In this document: positions 41,291 through 50,300 of the stretch, piece after piece
How the letters are laid out: each line of letters starts with the position of its first letter
Position numbering within the stretch: the first letter of the stretch is position 1
Assembly (NCBI GenBank): GCA_000703065.1
Contig: JNLK01000001.1
Location: forward strand, 806,001 to 870,000
DNA from: Lachnospiraceae bacterium AC2029
GTDB taxonomy: Bacteria; Bacillota; Clostridia; Lachnospirales; Lachnospiraceae
Length of the DNA stretch: 64,000 nt
Reading direction: 5' to 3'
The notes under the pieces: generated by a model
Databases searched by the model: none
What the model was told of the DNA's origin: nothing
Seen by the model: the letters and a program-made list of their open reading frames with translations, nothing else
Program-made: the position numbers and the translations under genes

Positions 41291-41341
41291 TAACAAAGCG
41301 AAGAATCCTCCGGTCTGCGCCGGAATGACTCTTCGCTTTGC
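41291..41341. terminator. Long hairpin after gpmI
   Basis: AAAGCGAAGA and TCTTCGCTTT form the outer stem and TCCGG/CCGGA the inner stem, downstream of gpmI and upstream of the MBL gene. Its GCGAAGAATCC word relates it to the REP-like family. It probably ends or trims the gpmI transcript; a T-run is short. Confidence 0.65.
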
Positions 41342-41359
41342 AGAGAACAAACTAACGAT

Positions 41360-42949
41360 TTACTTCTTGATGAGCAGGGACTCACCTGTCATCTCTGCCG
41401 GCTGAGGCAGCTCCATGATCTGCAGAAGGGTCGGAACGATGTCGCACAGCTTTCCGCCTTCCTTCAGTGTATATGCCGGATCATAGTTGAACAGGATGAA
41501 CGGTACCGGATTTGTGGTATGTGCCGTGTGCGGTGCACCTGTCTCATAGTTCACCATCTGCTCGCAGTTACCGTGATCGGCGCAGATGAAGAGGACTCCG
41601 TCCTTCTCCTTCACAGCCTCAACCGCATCGCCGACACATTTGTCTACCTGCTCTACTGCTGCTATGGCTGCGGAGAGAACGCCGGTATGACCGACCATGT
41701 CCGGATTTGCGAAGTTGATGATGATCACGTCGTACTTATCGGAACGGATCGCCTCGGTCAGCTTTGCGCCAACCTCGGGAGCGCTCATTTCCGGCTGCAG
41801 GTCGTAGGTTGCTACTGCCGGGGAATTTACAAGGATACGCTCCTCTCCTTCGTTCGGCTCCTCAAGACCGCCGTTGAAGAAGAAGGTTACGTGTGCATAC
41901 TTCTCGGTCTCAGCCAGACGAAGCTGCTTCAGACCGTTTGCTGCCAGATACTCGCCGAAGGTATTCTTGATCTCCTGCTTCTTGAAGGCCACCAGCTTGT
42001 TCGGGATGGTCTCGTCATAATCCTTGAAGCAGACATAGGTGAGAGGCATGAAGCCGTTGGCTCTCTTCAGGAACTTGATGCACTTGGTATCGGATGCGTC
42101 ACCGTCCTGTGCTGCGATATCCTCATCGCTGAAGCAGAAGGCCTTGGTGATCTCACGTGCACGGTCCGGACGGAAGTTGAAGAAGATCACGGAATCATTG
42201 GGCTTAACCAGAGATACCGGAGCGCCTGCCTCATCCACAATAACGGTGGGAAGTACGAACTCGTCCGTTACTCCGTTGTCATAGGAATTCTGCATAGCCT
42301 GGATCGGGTCGGTCTCCTTCACGCCTTCGCCGGTTACCAGGGAGTCATATGCCTTCTGGATACGATCCCAGTTATTGTCACGGTCCATCGCATAGTAACG
42401 GCCGGACAGGGATGCTACCTTACCTACGCCGATCTTTGCCGTCTCATCCACCAGCTCCTGAAGGTAATCCTTACCGGATGCCGGAGGTGTATCTCTTCCG
42501 TCGAAGAAGGGATGCAGATATACTCTCTCGAAGCCTTCCTTCTTGCAGAGCTCGAGGATCGCATACAGGTGTGTATTGTGGCTGTGAACGCCACCGTCGG
42601 ACAGAAGACCCCACAGGTGGAGATCAGAGTTGTTCTTCTTACAGTTCTCGATGGCTGCCAGAAGCTCTTCGTTCTTGAAGAATTCGCCGTCCCGGATCAG
42701 CTTGGTGATCAGGGTCAGATCCTGATAAATGATCCGTCCGGAACCCATATTCATATGGCCTACCTCGGAGTTACCCATCTGACCGTCCGGAAGTCCGACT
42801 GCCATACCGGATGCATAGCCCGGAACAAAGGGGCACTCTGCCTTCAGCTTATCGATATTCGGTGTCTTTGCAAGGAAGGCCGCATTTGCCTCCTGGATAT
42901 CAGACAGACCGAATCCGTCCAGAATCATAAGCACTATTGGTTTTCTCAT
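41360..42949 (-). CDS. gpmI: 2,3-bisphosphoglycerate-independent phosphoglycerate mutase
   Basis: The 529-aa glycolytic enzyme interconverts 3- and 2-phosphoglycerate using two Mn2+ ions and a phosphoserine. It starts MRKPIVLMILDGFGL (metal-binding Asp) and has MGNSEVGHMNMGSGR with the catalytic Ser. Later come SGRYYAMDRDNNWDRI, VFINF-like IFFNFRPDRAREIT, and ADHGNCEQM. ATG 42949 follows AGAGGAG; the longer upstream frame is not conserved-looking. Confidence 0.96.
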   Translation of the reverse strand: MRKPIVLMILDGFGLSDIQEANAAFLAKTPNIDKLKAECPFVPGYASGMAVGLPDGQMGNSEVGHMNMGSGRIIYQDLTLITKLIRDGEFFKNEELLAAIENCKKNNSDLHLWGLLSDGGVHSHNTHLYAILELCKKEGFERVYLHPFFDGRDTPPASGKDYLQELVDETAKIGVGKVASLSGRYYAMDRDNNWDRIQKAYDSLVTGEGVKETDPIQAMQNSYDNGVTDEFVLPTVIVDEAGAPVSLVKPNDSVIFFNFRPDRAREITKAFCFSDEDIAAQDGDASDTKCIKFLKRANGFMPLTYVCFKDYDETIPNKLVAFKKQEIKNTFGEYLAANGLKQLRLAETEKYAHVTFFFNGGLEEPNEGEERILVNSPAVATYDLQPEMSAPEVGAKLTEAIRSDKYDVIIINFANPDMVGHTGVLSAAIAAVEQVDKCVGDAVEAVKEKDGVLFICADHGNCEQMVNYETGAPHTAHTTNPVPFILFNYDPAYTLKEGGKLCDIVPTLLQIMELPQPAEMTGESLLIKK

Positions 42950-43066
42950 GTTATTCTCCTCTCTATCACACCCGCAGGTGTTGCACTTGAAATATACGGT
43001 TAGGCAGGGCAAACCCTTCGCCCCGCCCGATTATTTTAACATACTTGCATCGGAAGTACAAACGGA

Positions 43067-43110
43067 TTCTCAGGGAAATGCGCCGATTTCTCAAGGAAAT
43101 GCGCCGTTTC
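43067..43110. repeat. Short direct repeat between gpmI and DUF4250 gene
   Basis: TCTCAGGGAAATGCGCCGAT and TCTCAAGGAAATGCGCCGTT are adjacent 20-bp copies just downstream of the DUF4250 stop. No function evident. Confidence 0.6.
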
Positions 43111-43115
43111 TTTCC

Positions 43116-43304
43116 TCAGTCCTGCCGTACCGTGAACTGATTCTTCTCTTCATCATATCGATAGCCCACGCCCTCCAGCCGTGTACGGATCTCATCCGCC
43201 TCCACCGACTCCGCTGCCGCCAGCTCGGAGAGCGACGGGTAGGTATCCCTCAGTTTCATATTTACCCAGCTGATCAGCATGTACGGATCCTTGGGTGCAG
43301 CCAT
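43116..43304 (-). CDS. DUF4250 domain-containing protein
   Basis: The 62-aa protein starts MAAPKDPYMLISWVNMKLRD and continues YPSLSELAAAE, the DUF4250 pattern found widely in Clostridia, with a compact winged-helix-like fold expected. AAAGGAGG precedes ATG 43304. It is divergent from the membrane-protein gene at 43415. Function unknown. Confidence 0.9.
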   Translation of the reverse strand: MAAPKDPYMLISWVNMKLRDTYPSLSELAAAESVEADEIRTRLEGVGYRYDEEKNQFTVRQD

Positions 43305-43414
43305 ATCTCATTCCTCCTTTGTATAATTGTAGGTGTTCCTGAACTGTGTTATACTATATCTGTTCCGGAATGCCAAGACATTACGGAAAAAAACTGCGAA
43401 AGGAGCGTCCCGGC

Positions 43415-44626
43415 ATGCACAACAGACTCTACGACATCGGCGATCAGATCCTCCGGGCCATACAGGCCAGCCGCACTCCGCTGACCGACGCCCTTCTTCG
43501 CGTTCTCCTGTTCTTTGCGGTATCCGCCATAGTTCTGGCGGTCATCGAAAGGATCTTCGAAATGGTATGGAAGAAAGGCGGCCGTTCCGAAGCCGACAGG
43601 CATTCCCTTCGTTTTATCTTCATCATGCTGAATTACCTGGTGCTGATCATCGCACTGTATCTGACACTGCGTGCCATCGTGACCGAGCTGACCGCCACGG
43701 AGGCGTCCGGCATCCAGGATGTGATCCTGTGGCTGCACAAGGATACCCATACCGTTACCGAATACGGGATCAAGTATCTGGTAGCCCTGGTGATCTTTAT
43801 CATCTTCCATGCAATCCAGTCCGGATTCTTCAAGGTGCTGAAGAATCATCTCATCGAGAAAAATGTAAGCGAGCATTTTGTCAATGTCCTGACAAATGTA
43901 GTGAAGTACATCCTGCTCAGCTTCCTGATCATCGCATCTGCTCTGCAGATCATGATCACCGGAGGCAACTCCGTCATCGCACTCATCATTTATGCATATC
44001 TCTGTGTGACGATCGCGGTTCCCTTCCGGCAGATCTCCCAGCGGGTTTCCGATTCCGGCAAGACCGTACAGTACCTGATCACATTTGCCGGACAGGTCTT
44101 CGGCGTGATCATCTATGCCGGCGTGATCTTCCTGCTCTATCTGGGACTCAGGAACTTCCTCAGCTCCGGCGGAAAGGATATCTCGGAATACCTTCGCATG
44201 CCGGAAGCTGATCTTGCAGCGGAGCTGAAGACCACCTTCTTCACAAATCAGGATCTGTCACGCAGTCTGTCCGGGACCACCTCCGGAAGCATTGTCATTC
44301 ATTCGGACGATGAACTGAACATCATTTACTACAACGGAAAGCAGGTGGGGATCAACACCACCGGCCGTGAATACCAGTTCTACGACGTTTCCGTTAATCA
44401 GCCGGAGATCACCGCTGTTCATGACATGACCTTCCCCTATACAGGCAAGGCCCAGGAAGCGGACAATATGCTGGCGGGCTCCTCCACCTCGCATTTCTAC
44501 TACAGCAATAAGAACAACGACTGTCTGGTCATGACCGTGAACAACCACTCCAACCGGGTGGTGAGCATCACGTATTATTCCGACTATGACACCATAGCGA
44601 AGACGAAGCACCTCGTTGAGGAGTAG
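43415..44626 (+). CDS. Multi-pass membrane protein with extracytoplasmic C-terminal domain
   Basis: The 403-aa product starts MHNRLYDIGDQILRAIQASR. It has about five or six hydrophobic segments in the first ~240 residues (ALLRVLLFFAVSAIVLAVI, FIMLNYLVLIIALYLTL and others). A ~160-residue polar domain follows (SGSIVIHSDDELNIIYYNGK), probably outside the cell. The membrane part loosely recalls mechanosensitive-channel-like arrangements, but no MscS motif is clear. ATG 43415 was chosen for AAAGGAG upstream. A TATACT box lies in the divergent spacer. Function unknown. Confidence 0.75.
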   Translation: MHNRLYDIGDQILRAIQASRTPLTDALLRVLLFFAVSAIVLAVIERIFEMVWKKGGRSEADRHSLRFIFIMLNYLVLIIALYLTLRAIVTELTATEASGIQDVILWLHKDTHTVTEYGIKYLVALVIFIIFHAIQSGFFKVLKNHLIEKNVSEHFVNVLTNVVKYILLSFLIIASALQIMITGGNSVIALIIYAYLCVTIAVPFRQISQRVSDSGKTVQYLITFAGQVFGVIIYAGVIFLLYLGLRNFLSSGGKDISEYLRMPEADLAAELKTTFFTNQDLSRSLSGTTSGSIVIHSDDELNIIYYNGKQVGINTTGREYQFYDVSVNQPEITAVHDMTFPYTGKAQEADNMLAGSSTSHFYYSNKNNDCLVMTVNNHSNRVVSITYYSDYDTIAKTKHLVEE

Positions 44627-44724
44627 TACGATCGCGGCGAAAGGGAGATCCGTGCAGGTACCATGCCATTAGCGCGCACATACAGTGCCGGCCCCATGAC
44701 CCGGTCGGATGTACAGAGACAGCC

Positions 44725-44765
44725 CCGTGTCCGCAGACGACACAGGGCTGTCCTCTTTTTGTTTC
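44725..44765 (+). terminator. Terminator of membrane-protein gene
   Basis: GACAGCCCCGTGTC and GACACAGGGCTGTC form a strong stem followed by CTCTTTTTG on the plus strand. The 98 bp between the stop and the stem show nothing else. Confidence 0.88.
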
Positions 44766-44799
44766 ATTGATGTCTCATTTGTCTCATTTTGTCTTTCAG

Positions 44800-45906
44800 T
44801 TACTCGAACAGCGCCGCCACCTTCGTCAGATCTTCTATGATCGGAAGGTGCTGCGGGCAGATCCCTTCACACTGTCCGCACTGTATGCAGTCGCCGGCCT
44901 TTCCGTGTTCCTTAGCCAGGTTTGCATAGTATTCCTGCTGGGGCGTCCAGCCCTTGGATTCTACCTCCTGCTTCTCCGCATTGTAAAGCGCGAAGTAATT
45001 CGGGATCGGGATCTGCATGGGACATCCGTCCACACAGTAGCTGCAGCCCGTACAGGGGATCTCGATGGCTCCGTTGATGATGGCAACGGCCTTCCAGATC
45101 CGCTTCATCTCCTCATCATTCAGAGGTACCAGCTCCTGCATGTAGGAGGTGTTATCATCCACCTGTGCCAGCGTGCTCATGCCGGAAAGAACCATCCTTA
45201 CATTCGGAAGACTTGCGGCAAAACGGATCGCCCAGGAGGGGATCGATGCCTCCGGTGCATATTCCTTAAAGAGCTTTTCCACGGCTTCCGGAACGGCGGC
45301 CAGTGTTCCGCCCTTCACAGGCTCCATGACCGTAACCGGCTTCCCGTGCTTCGTAGCCACCTCGTAACATTTCCGTGACTGGATCCCGGTGGAATTCCAG
45401 TCCAGATAGTTGAGCTGCAGCTGCACGAACTCCATCTCCGGATGCTCCGTCAGTACCCGGTCCAGAAGCTCCGGTCCGTCATGGAAGGAGAAGCCCATCT
45501 CCCGGATCAGGCCTGCTTCCTTCTTCTCTTTGATCCAGCCCCAGACATCCAAACGGTCATAAACCTCGATGGAATGACTGTTCACATCGTGAACCAGATA
45601 GTAATCGAAGAACCCTGCCCCGGTCTTCCGGAGCTGTTCATTGAACACCTTGTCCCGGTCCTCCTTCGTCTGAATGAAACCGGAATGCAGCTTGGTGGCA
45701 AGGGTATAGCTGTCCCTGGGATGCCGTTCCACCAGAGCCTTCTTTGTTGCTTCTTCACTGCGGAAGTTGCAGTACATCCACGCCGTATCAAAGTAGGTGA
45801 AGCCTCTTTCCATAAAGAGATCCACCATCTGATTAACCTGTTCCTCATCGATCTCGGTTCCCTTCTCGGGAAGACGCATCAGACCAAAACCCAGCTTCTT
45901 CGCCAT
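44800..45906 (-). CDS. Aldo/keto reductase with ferredoxin domain (second copy)
   Basis: The 368-aa product starts MAKKLGFGLMRLPEKGTEID, with the AKR catalytic region FTYFDTAWMY and a C-terminal two-cluster ferredoxin part (CTGCSYCVDGCPMQIPIP and CIQCGQCEGICPQHLPI). It belongs to the same broad class as 21207-22349 but only distantly resembles it. AAAGGGG precedes ATG 45906. It is divergent from a TetR regulator, which is its most likely controller. Substrate unknown, perhaps a quinone or carbonyl stress compound. Confidence 0.9.
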   Translation of the reverse strand: MAKKLGFGLMRLPEKGTEIDEEQVNQMVDLFMERGFTYFDTAWMYCNFRSEEATKKALVERHPRDSYTLATKLHSGFIQTKEDRDKVFNEQLRKTGAGFFDYYLVHDVNSHSIEVYDRLDVWGWIKEKKEAGLIREMGFSFHDGPELLDRVLTEHPEMEFVQLQLNYLDWNSTGIQSRKCYEVATKHGKPVTVMEPVKGGTLAAVPEAVEKLFKEYAPEASIPSWAIRFAASLPNVRMVLSGMSTLAQVDDNTSYMQELVPLNDEEMKRIWKAVAIINGAIEIPCTGCSYCVDGCPMQIPIPNYFALYNAEKQEVESKGWTPQQEYYANLAKEHGKAGDCIQCGQCEGICPQHLPIIEDLTKVAALFE

Positions 45907-46063
45907 ATGTCACCCCTTTCCGAAACAAATACCTGCATACCTATTATATGATATCGTTTTCATATTGTACAGGCGTAGTTTTTCTCTGATTTCTTCTGTC
46001 CTTTTCCATGATAGTCTGATATAATACGGTCTGAAATCTCGCCTACATGGGAGGACATGCTAT

Positions 46064-46630
46064 ATGAACGAATCTGATGAACGCTACAGCTTTGCGGAGG
46101 ACGCCATTTCCGACGCCTTCCTTCTTCTTCTGAAGGAGAAGGATATGGACAAGATCACGGTTTCGGATGTGATCAAGAAGGCCGGCATCGTCCGCAGTAC
46201 ATTTTACAATCATTATGAAAATATACCGGCGCTGGTGGAAGCCGCCGAGGATAAAACCATCAGGGATATCTTCAATCTGATGGAAAGCTTCCATCCGGAG
46301 AACGACAGGGACAAATGCGAGTCCTACTTCCTGGCGATCTGTGACTACACCAAGAAGAATCCTTTCCTGGCGAACCTTCTGCAGAGTCCCCGGGGCGACG
46401 CCTTCTTCGAGAAGGGGATCATGATGTTCCACCAGTATGTGACAAATGTGTCCCAGAGCAACGATGGAACCGGCAACGATGCCTTCTCCTTCTACATCGC
46501 CGGCGCCATCGGAAGCACCATCGGTATCCTTCACAAATGGATCGCCGAGAATTTCCGGTCCGATCCCAGGGATATCGCGGAGATCATGTCCCGGATCTTC
46601 ATGTCCGGAATTCTTCCGTATCTAGACTGA
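46064..46630 (+). CDS. TetR/AcrR-family transcriptional regulator
   Basis: The 188-aa product has an N-terminal TetR helix-turn-helix (ISDAFLLLLKEKDMDKITVS, DVIKKAGIVRSTFYNHYENI) and a helical ligand-binding C-terminal part. GGGAGG precedes ATG 46064, and a TATAAT box lies near 46021. The divergent aldo/keto reductase is the expected target; the 157-bp spacer has no obvious long palindrome. The inducer is unknown. Confidence 0.9.
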   Translation: MNESDERYSFAEDAISDAFLLLLKEKDMDKITVSDVIKKAGIVRSTFYNHYENIPALVEAAEDKTIRDIFNLMESFHPENDRDKCESYFLAICDYTKKNPFLANLLQSPRGDAFFEKGIMMFHQYVTNVSQSNDGTGNDAFSFYIAGAIGSTIGILHKWIAENFRSDPRDIAEIMSRIFMSGILPYLD

Positions 46631-46696
46631 GGCGACTGCCGGGACGCAGACGGACATGACTGCCACCGGAACGGCGACGGAGATAGAACAACAGAA

Positions 46697-46757
46697 AAGA
46701 TGCCCTGTACATTTTCCTGTTACGGAAATGCACGGGGCACCTTTTTGTATGCACGAT
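46697..46757. terminator. Bidirectional terminator after TetR gene
   Basis: GATGCCCTGTACATTTTCC and GGAAATGCACGGGGCAC pair imperfectly, with CTTTTTG on the plus side and CTTTTC on the minus side. It serves the convergent TetR and AMP-ligase genes. The rest of the 185-bp spacer shows nothing. Confidence 0.75.
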
Positions 46758-46815
46758 AAGGGTCCGGGCGGCCATCACGCCTGCACGTGTGCCTATTCGC
46801 GAGTACGATCTATAT

Positions 46816-48336
46816 TTACTCAGCAGCCTTTGCTCGAATGATCTTGCGGGTCGAGTTACGGATGAACGGTGTCTCCCTTACCACCAGAGCCGTGATCCGA
46901 CGGTAGGTCGGCTGATTCTGGTTATAGGTATCCAGCACCTGCTGAAGTCCTGCTTTGATCATCTCCGGAGTGAGCTGCTTCATCTGAACCACATCCTGAT
47001 CCGGATAGATCCGTGCCGTAAGTCCGTTGTTCTCACCGGTCACGACCACCTCTCCTACCAGCGGAGCCAGTCCCAGCTTGTTCTCGATCTCCTCGGGCGA
47101 GATATTCTCACCGTTGGACATGATGATCAGGTTCTTCACACGACCGTTGATGAAGAGGAATCCGTCCTCGTCCAGATATCCCTTATCACCGGTATGCAGC
47201 CAGCCGTCTCTTAAGGTCTCGGCCGTCTCCTCCGGCATGTTGTAGTAGCCCTTCATGACGCTGCTTCCGCGTACCAGGATCTCGCCGTCTTCAAAGCTGA
47301 CCTCCACATTTGAAAGCGGTCTTCCGATGGAACCGGGCTTGAAGTCTCCGGGCATGTTGTTACTGATGACCGGTGAGCACTCGGACATGCCGTAGCCCTC
47401 CAGCACATTGATCCCGTACTCTGCCAGCTTCTCGATATAGAACGGATCCAGATGCGCGCCTCCGGTGAAAATGATCTTCAGATTGCCGCCGAAGATCTGT
47501 GCGGCCACTGCAGCCTTCGGAAGGGAGGGATCCACAACGGAGAGCTTCTTGAAGAGGGTCTCGATCATCAGCGGAACCATCAGGATCACCTCCGGTTTGA
47601 AGATGCCCATGTTCCGTGCCATATGCATAAATGAATCGTTGATGCAGACCACCGCACCCAGACTGAAGCCCTTCAGCCAGTCCATGACAAGACAGAATGC
47701 ATGGTGAACCGGAAGCACACTGAGGAGTACGGTTCCGGGCTCTGCCTCGAAGGGAACCGCGGACACATTTTCCGCCAGGTTCGTCTGTGTCAGCATAACG
47801 CCCTTGCTCTTGCCTGTAGTTCCCGAGGTGAAAATGATGGTTGCGATCTGCCCGGGATCCGGAGTGGTATCCTCTCCATTTTCCTTGCCTGCCTCGATCA
47901 GAGTGGTCAGGGTTTCCAGATCCTCGTCCGCTTCCTCCTGAAGCAGCCAGATATTCTTCACCTTCGGGCAGTTTGCCTTCACCAGTGCAGCCAGCGCTTT
48001 TCCTTTGGGTGCAAGGAACAGCGCTTCCGAATCCGAACGGTTCAGAAGATCCAGAAGCTCCTCTGCCGGGAGACCCGCATCCAGGGGCACGGATACATTA
48101 TCGCCTGTTGTAATTCCCAGATATGCCGAGATCCAGCAGACAGAGGATACTCCGATCAGTGCAATGTGAGTTCCGTGAAAGCCCTTTGCGGAAAGTCCCC
48201 GACGAACCGCTTCGATGGTTCCGTCCAGTTCCTTAAAGCTTCTCTCCCTGATGTCCTTCTTTTCCAGCCAGCGAACTGCCGGCAGGTCTGCATGTTTCTT
48301 CAGTGTGTCTTCCCAAATCTCTCTGATCGTCTTCAT
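46816..48336 (-). CDS. AMP-binding acyl/aminoacyl ligase (acyl-ACP synthetase-like)
   Basis: The 506-aa ANL-superfamily enzyme activates a carboxylate as an acyl-adenylate. Motifs are IIFTSGTTGKSKGVML (P-loop), EGYGMSECSPV, GWLHTGDKGYLD (hinge Asp region), and the C-terminal Lys in STRKIIRAK. It starts one base after the carrier-protein stop, with GGGGGA as ribosome site. With the carrier protein and condensation-type gene it forms a three-gene set; it probably loads an acid onto the carrier. The acid cannot be read from sequence here; no phenylalanine-type specificity code was attempted. Confidence 0.88.
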   Translation of the reverse strand: MKTIREIWEDTLKKHADLPAVRWLEKKDIRERSFKELDGTIEAVRRGLSAKGFHGTHIALIGVSSVCWISAYLGITTGDNVSVPLDAGLPAEELLDLLNRSDSEALFLAPKGKALAALVKANCPKVKNIWLLQEEADEDLETLTTLIEAGKENGEDTTPDPGQIATIIFTSGTTGKSKGVMLTQTNLAENVSAVPFEAEPGTVLLSVLPVHHAFCLVMDWLKGFSLGAVVCINDSFMHMARNMGIFKPEVILMVPLMIETLFKKLSVVDPSLPKAAVAAQIFGGNLKIIFTGGAHLDPFYIEKLAEYGINVLEGYGMSECSPVISNNMPGDFKPGSIGRPLSNVEVSFEDGEILVRGSSVMKGYYNMPEETAETLRDGWLHTGDKGYLDEDGFLFINGRVKNLIIMSNGENISPEEIENKLGLAPLVGEVVVTGENNGLTARIYPDQDVVQMKQLTPEMIKAGLQQVLDTYNQNQPTYRRITALVVRETPFIRNSTRKIIRAKAAE

Positions 48337-48337
48337 C

Positions 48338-48577
48338 TTATTCCCCCATTAACTCCTTCATCATTTCCAGTGCTTCGCCGATGGTGCGAACCTGCTCGGC
48401 CTTCTCCTGATCCAGCTCTACATCGAAGTTATCCTCCAGGTCACCCAGGAAGGACATAAAACCGAGGGAGGTGAAGCCCAGATCCTCACGGAAACGCATA
48501 TCATCCGTGATATTCTCGGCGGGGACCTCACAATACTGTGCCACAAGCTCCTTGAACTCCATTACCTTATCTTCCAT
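48338..48577 (-). CDS. Acyl/peptidyl carrier protein
   Basis: The 79-aa four-helix carrier has the phosphopantetheine site FREDLGFTSLGFMSFLGDLE (Ser in FTSL) and an acidic surface. AAGGAG precedes ATG 48577. It differs from the fatty-acid ACP at 63189 (site GADSID), which supports a dedicated role with the neighbouring ligase and condensation-type enzyme. Confidence 0.9.
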   Translation of the reverse strand: MEDKVMEFKELVAQYCEVPAENITDDMRFREDLGFTSLGFMSFLGDLEDNFDVELDQEKAEQVRTIGEALEMMKELMGE

Positions 48578-48624
48578 TTTTGTTTCTCCTTATCTATCTC
48601 TGAATTTGATTTCTACTTTATGAT

Positions 48625-50010
48625 TTATACCTGATCCATGATGTCGCCGATCTTCATATCCGGCTCCGCGATCCCCTTGAAGAGGATCCTCATCATGTAG
48701 TAGTACAGCAGTTCCATATCCTTCTCGGTCAGGCAGGCTGTCTGATAGTGATACGAGAAGTTCATTCCGCCCTCCGGTGTGTGGGAAACTGTCAGGTACA
48801 TTTTCTTGGTGGCAGCTCCGTTGGCAAACCACTTGGAGTGTACGGGGATCTGCTTCAGTACCGGGTTGTCCACCTGTACCGGCATGGGCTGATAGGTAAG
48901 GTAGCAGCTCTCATAGGTGGTATCGTCCGGCGTCTTGTACCGGCGCTTCATTTCCGCACGGATCAATGCGGGATCGTAATTGCTGTGCATGTAGATCTTG
49001 TTCTGTACGTTCTGGATCTCATAAGCCGCGGAGAGGAAATCCGTATCCGGGCTGATGACCGTCCGGCAGGGGAACATGATGGTCCGGCTGCCTCCGGAGG
49101 TCCACTCTGCATGTGTGGAACGACGGGAGATGAAGTTCTCGACCGTGATATCCTCCTGTCCGTTGTTCACCTTGGAAAGATAGGTACGGATCGCCAGGAG
49201 AAGCAGGTTCGTCATGGAGAGCTGATGGTTCATGCAGAAATGTGCCAGCCACTTTGTGGGCTCCGGCTCCAGCACGTAATCCTTAACGGCTACGAACAGG
49301 TTCTTTCTCTCGATGTCTGCAGCCCGGAGCTTCTTGCTCCTGTGCTTCTTTCTTGCCTGCTCCAGGACCGAGGGTCCCTGGATGTCGGAGTAAAGGGGCT
49401 CACCCAGCTCATCCAGCATATCGTCCCAGAACTTTTTATCTTTAGCGAATCTCTTCTCGTTGTTGGCCTTCTTCAGATCGGAATCCAGAACCTCTTCGAA
49501 GTTTGCAAGATCCTGCGGGTAATCGGTTCCGAAACAGAAATGGGTGTAAAGCTGCATCAGATCGTTGACCATGACTACCAGTCCGCAGGAATCGATGAGT
49601 CTGTGATCCATGTGGAGGAAGAATCCATTGTAACCCTCCGGAAGCTTCATCATGTAAATGTCGCACATGGGGCGGTTGTCTCCGTCCAGTGTTTCGTATG
49701 CCCAGTGCTGCATCAGGTCGTCGGCCTCGGCCATGCTCATTCCCGACAGATCCTTGATGGGGATCTCTCTCGTATCCTCCTTTACGAGGTACTGCTTAAT
49801 ATTTCCGTCCTTGTCCGGCTTTGTGAACCGGAGGCGGAGACATCCGTAGCGCTCCATTTCCAGCTTGATACATTTCCTCAGCAGTTCGAAGTCCAGCTCT
49901 GCCTTCAGGGATGCCACGATGCTGACGCCGGACACCTGCTGTGTCTTGTACTCCTTGATCCACTCGTAATGCATGTTCTGTGCTGCGGTCAGCGGATACT
50001 CTTTTCTCAT
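48625..50010 (-). CDS. Condensation-domain-like acyltransferase
   Basis: The 461-aa stand-alone protein fits the NRPS condensation/PapA acyltransferase fold. It starts YPLTAAQNMHYEW and has the active-site segment FFLHMDHRLIDSCGLVVM, where the HHxxxDG motif reads DHRLIDS (catalytic second His kept; first His and final Gly changed). The Asn/Arg-rich latch region is ENFISRRS. ATG 50010 follows GAAGGAG. It likely transfers an acyl group from the carrier protein to an amine or hydroxyl. Product unknown. It leads the operon with carrier and ligase. Confidence 0.8.
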   Translation of the reverse strand: MRKEYPLTAAQNMHYEWIKEYKTQQVSGVSIVASLKAELDFELLRKCIKLEMERYGCLRLRFTKPDKDGNIKQYLVKEDTREIPIKDLSGMSMAEADDLMQHWAYETLDGDNRPMCDIYMMKLPEGYNGFFLHMDHRLIDSCGLVVMVNDLMQLYTHFCFGTDYPQDLANFEEVLDSDLKKANNEKRFAKDKKFWDDMLDELGEPLYSDIQGPSVLEQARKKHRSKKLRAADIERKNLFVAVKDYVLEPEPTKWLAHFCMNHQLSMTNLLLLAIRTYLSKVNNGQEDITVENFISRRSTHAEWTSGGSRTIMFPCRTVISPDTDFLSAAYEIQNVQNKIYMHSNYDPALIRAEMKRRYKTPDDTTYESCYLTYQPMPVQVDNPVLKQIPVHSKWFANGAATKKMYLTVSHTPEGGMNFSYHYQTACLTEKDMELLYYYMMRILFKGIAEPDMKIGDIMDQV

Positions 50011-50204
50011 AACCCGTTCTCCTTCTTTGATTCGCTCATTTCTCTCTTCAACGATGTGCACGTTATCACATATATATTTAAATATCTACCCCCCTTCGGA
50101 CTTAATGAACACTTCGGAGAAAACTGACCGAAACATATCGAACAGATCAGGGAAAAGTGTTTGATAAAAGTTTTTGTGTCCGGTGGTGGAACCGGTGGTG
50201 CGCA

Positions 50205-50243
50205 AAAAAAGAAGAAACCATTCCGGCTTCTTCTTATGGATTC
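50205..50243 (-). terminator. Terminator of alpha/beta-hydrolase gene
   Basis: AAGAAGAAGCCGG and CC-GGTTTCTTC pair and are followed by TTTTTTTGCG on the minus strand. It separates the hydrolase from the condensation operon; the rest of the 290-bp spacer (50011-50300) is AT-rich and probably holds the operon promoter. Confidence 0.75.
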
Positions 50244-50300
50244 ATTATGTGTTCTACCTGTATCTTCTGTATTCGGTCGCTTTCGGATCACGCGTTCAGA

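Noticed and set aside
41519-43003. Long plus-strand ORF opposite gpmI
   Set aside because: It is the reverse-strand shadow of gpmI; gpmI matches its family over the full length.
48625-50010. Full nonribosomal peptide synthetase
   Set aside because: All parts are separate single-domain proteins and there is only one condensation-like and one ligase gene; no thioesterase or multi-module protein is present.
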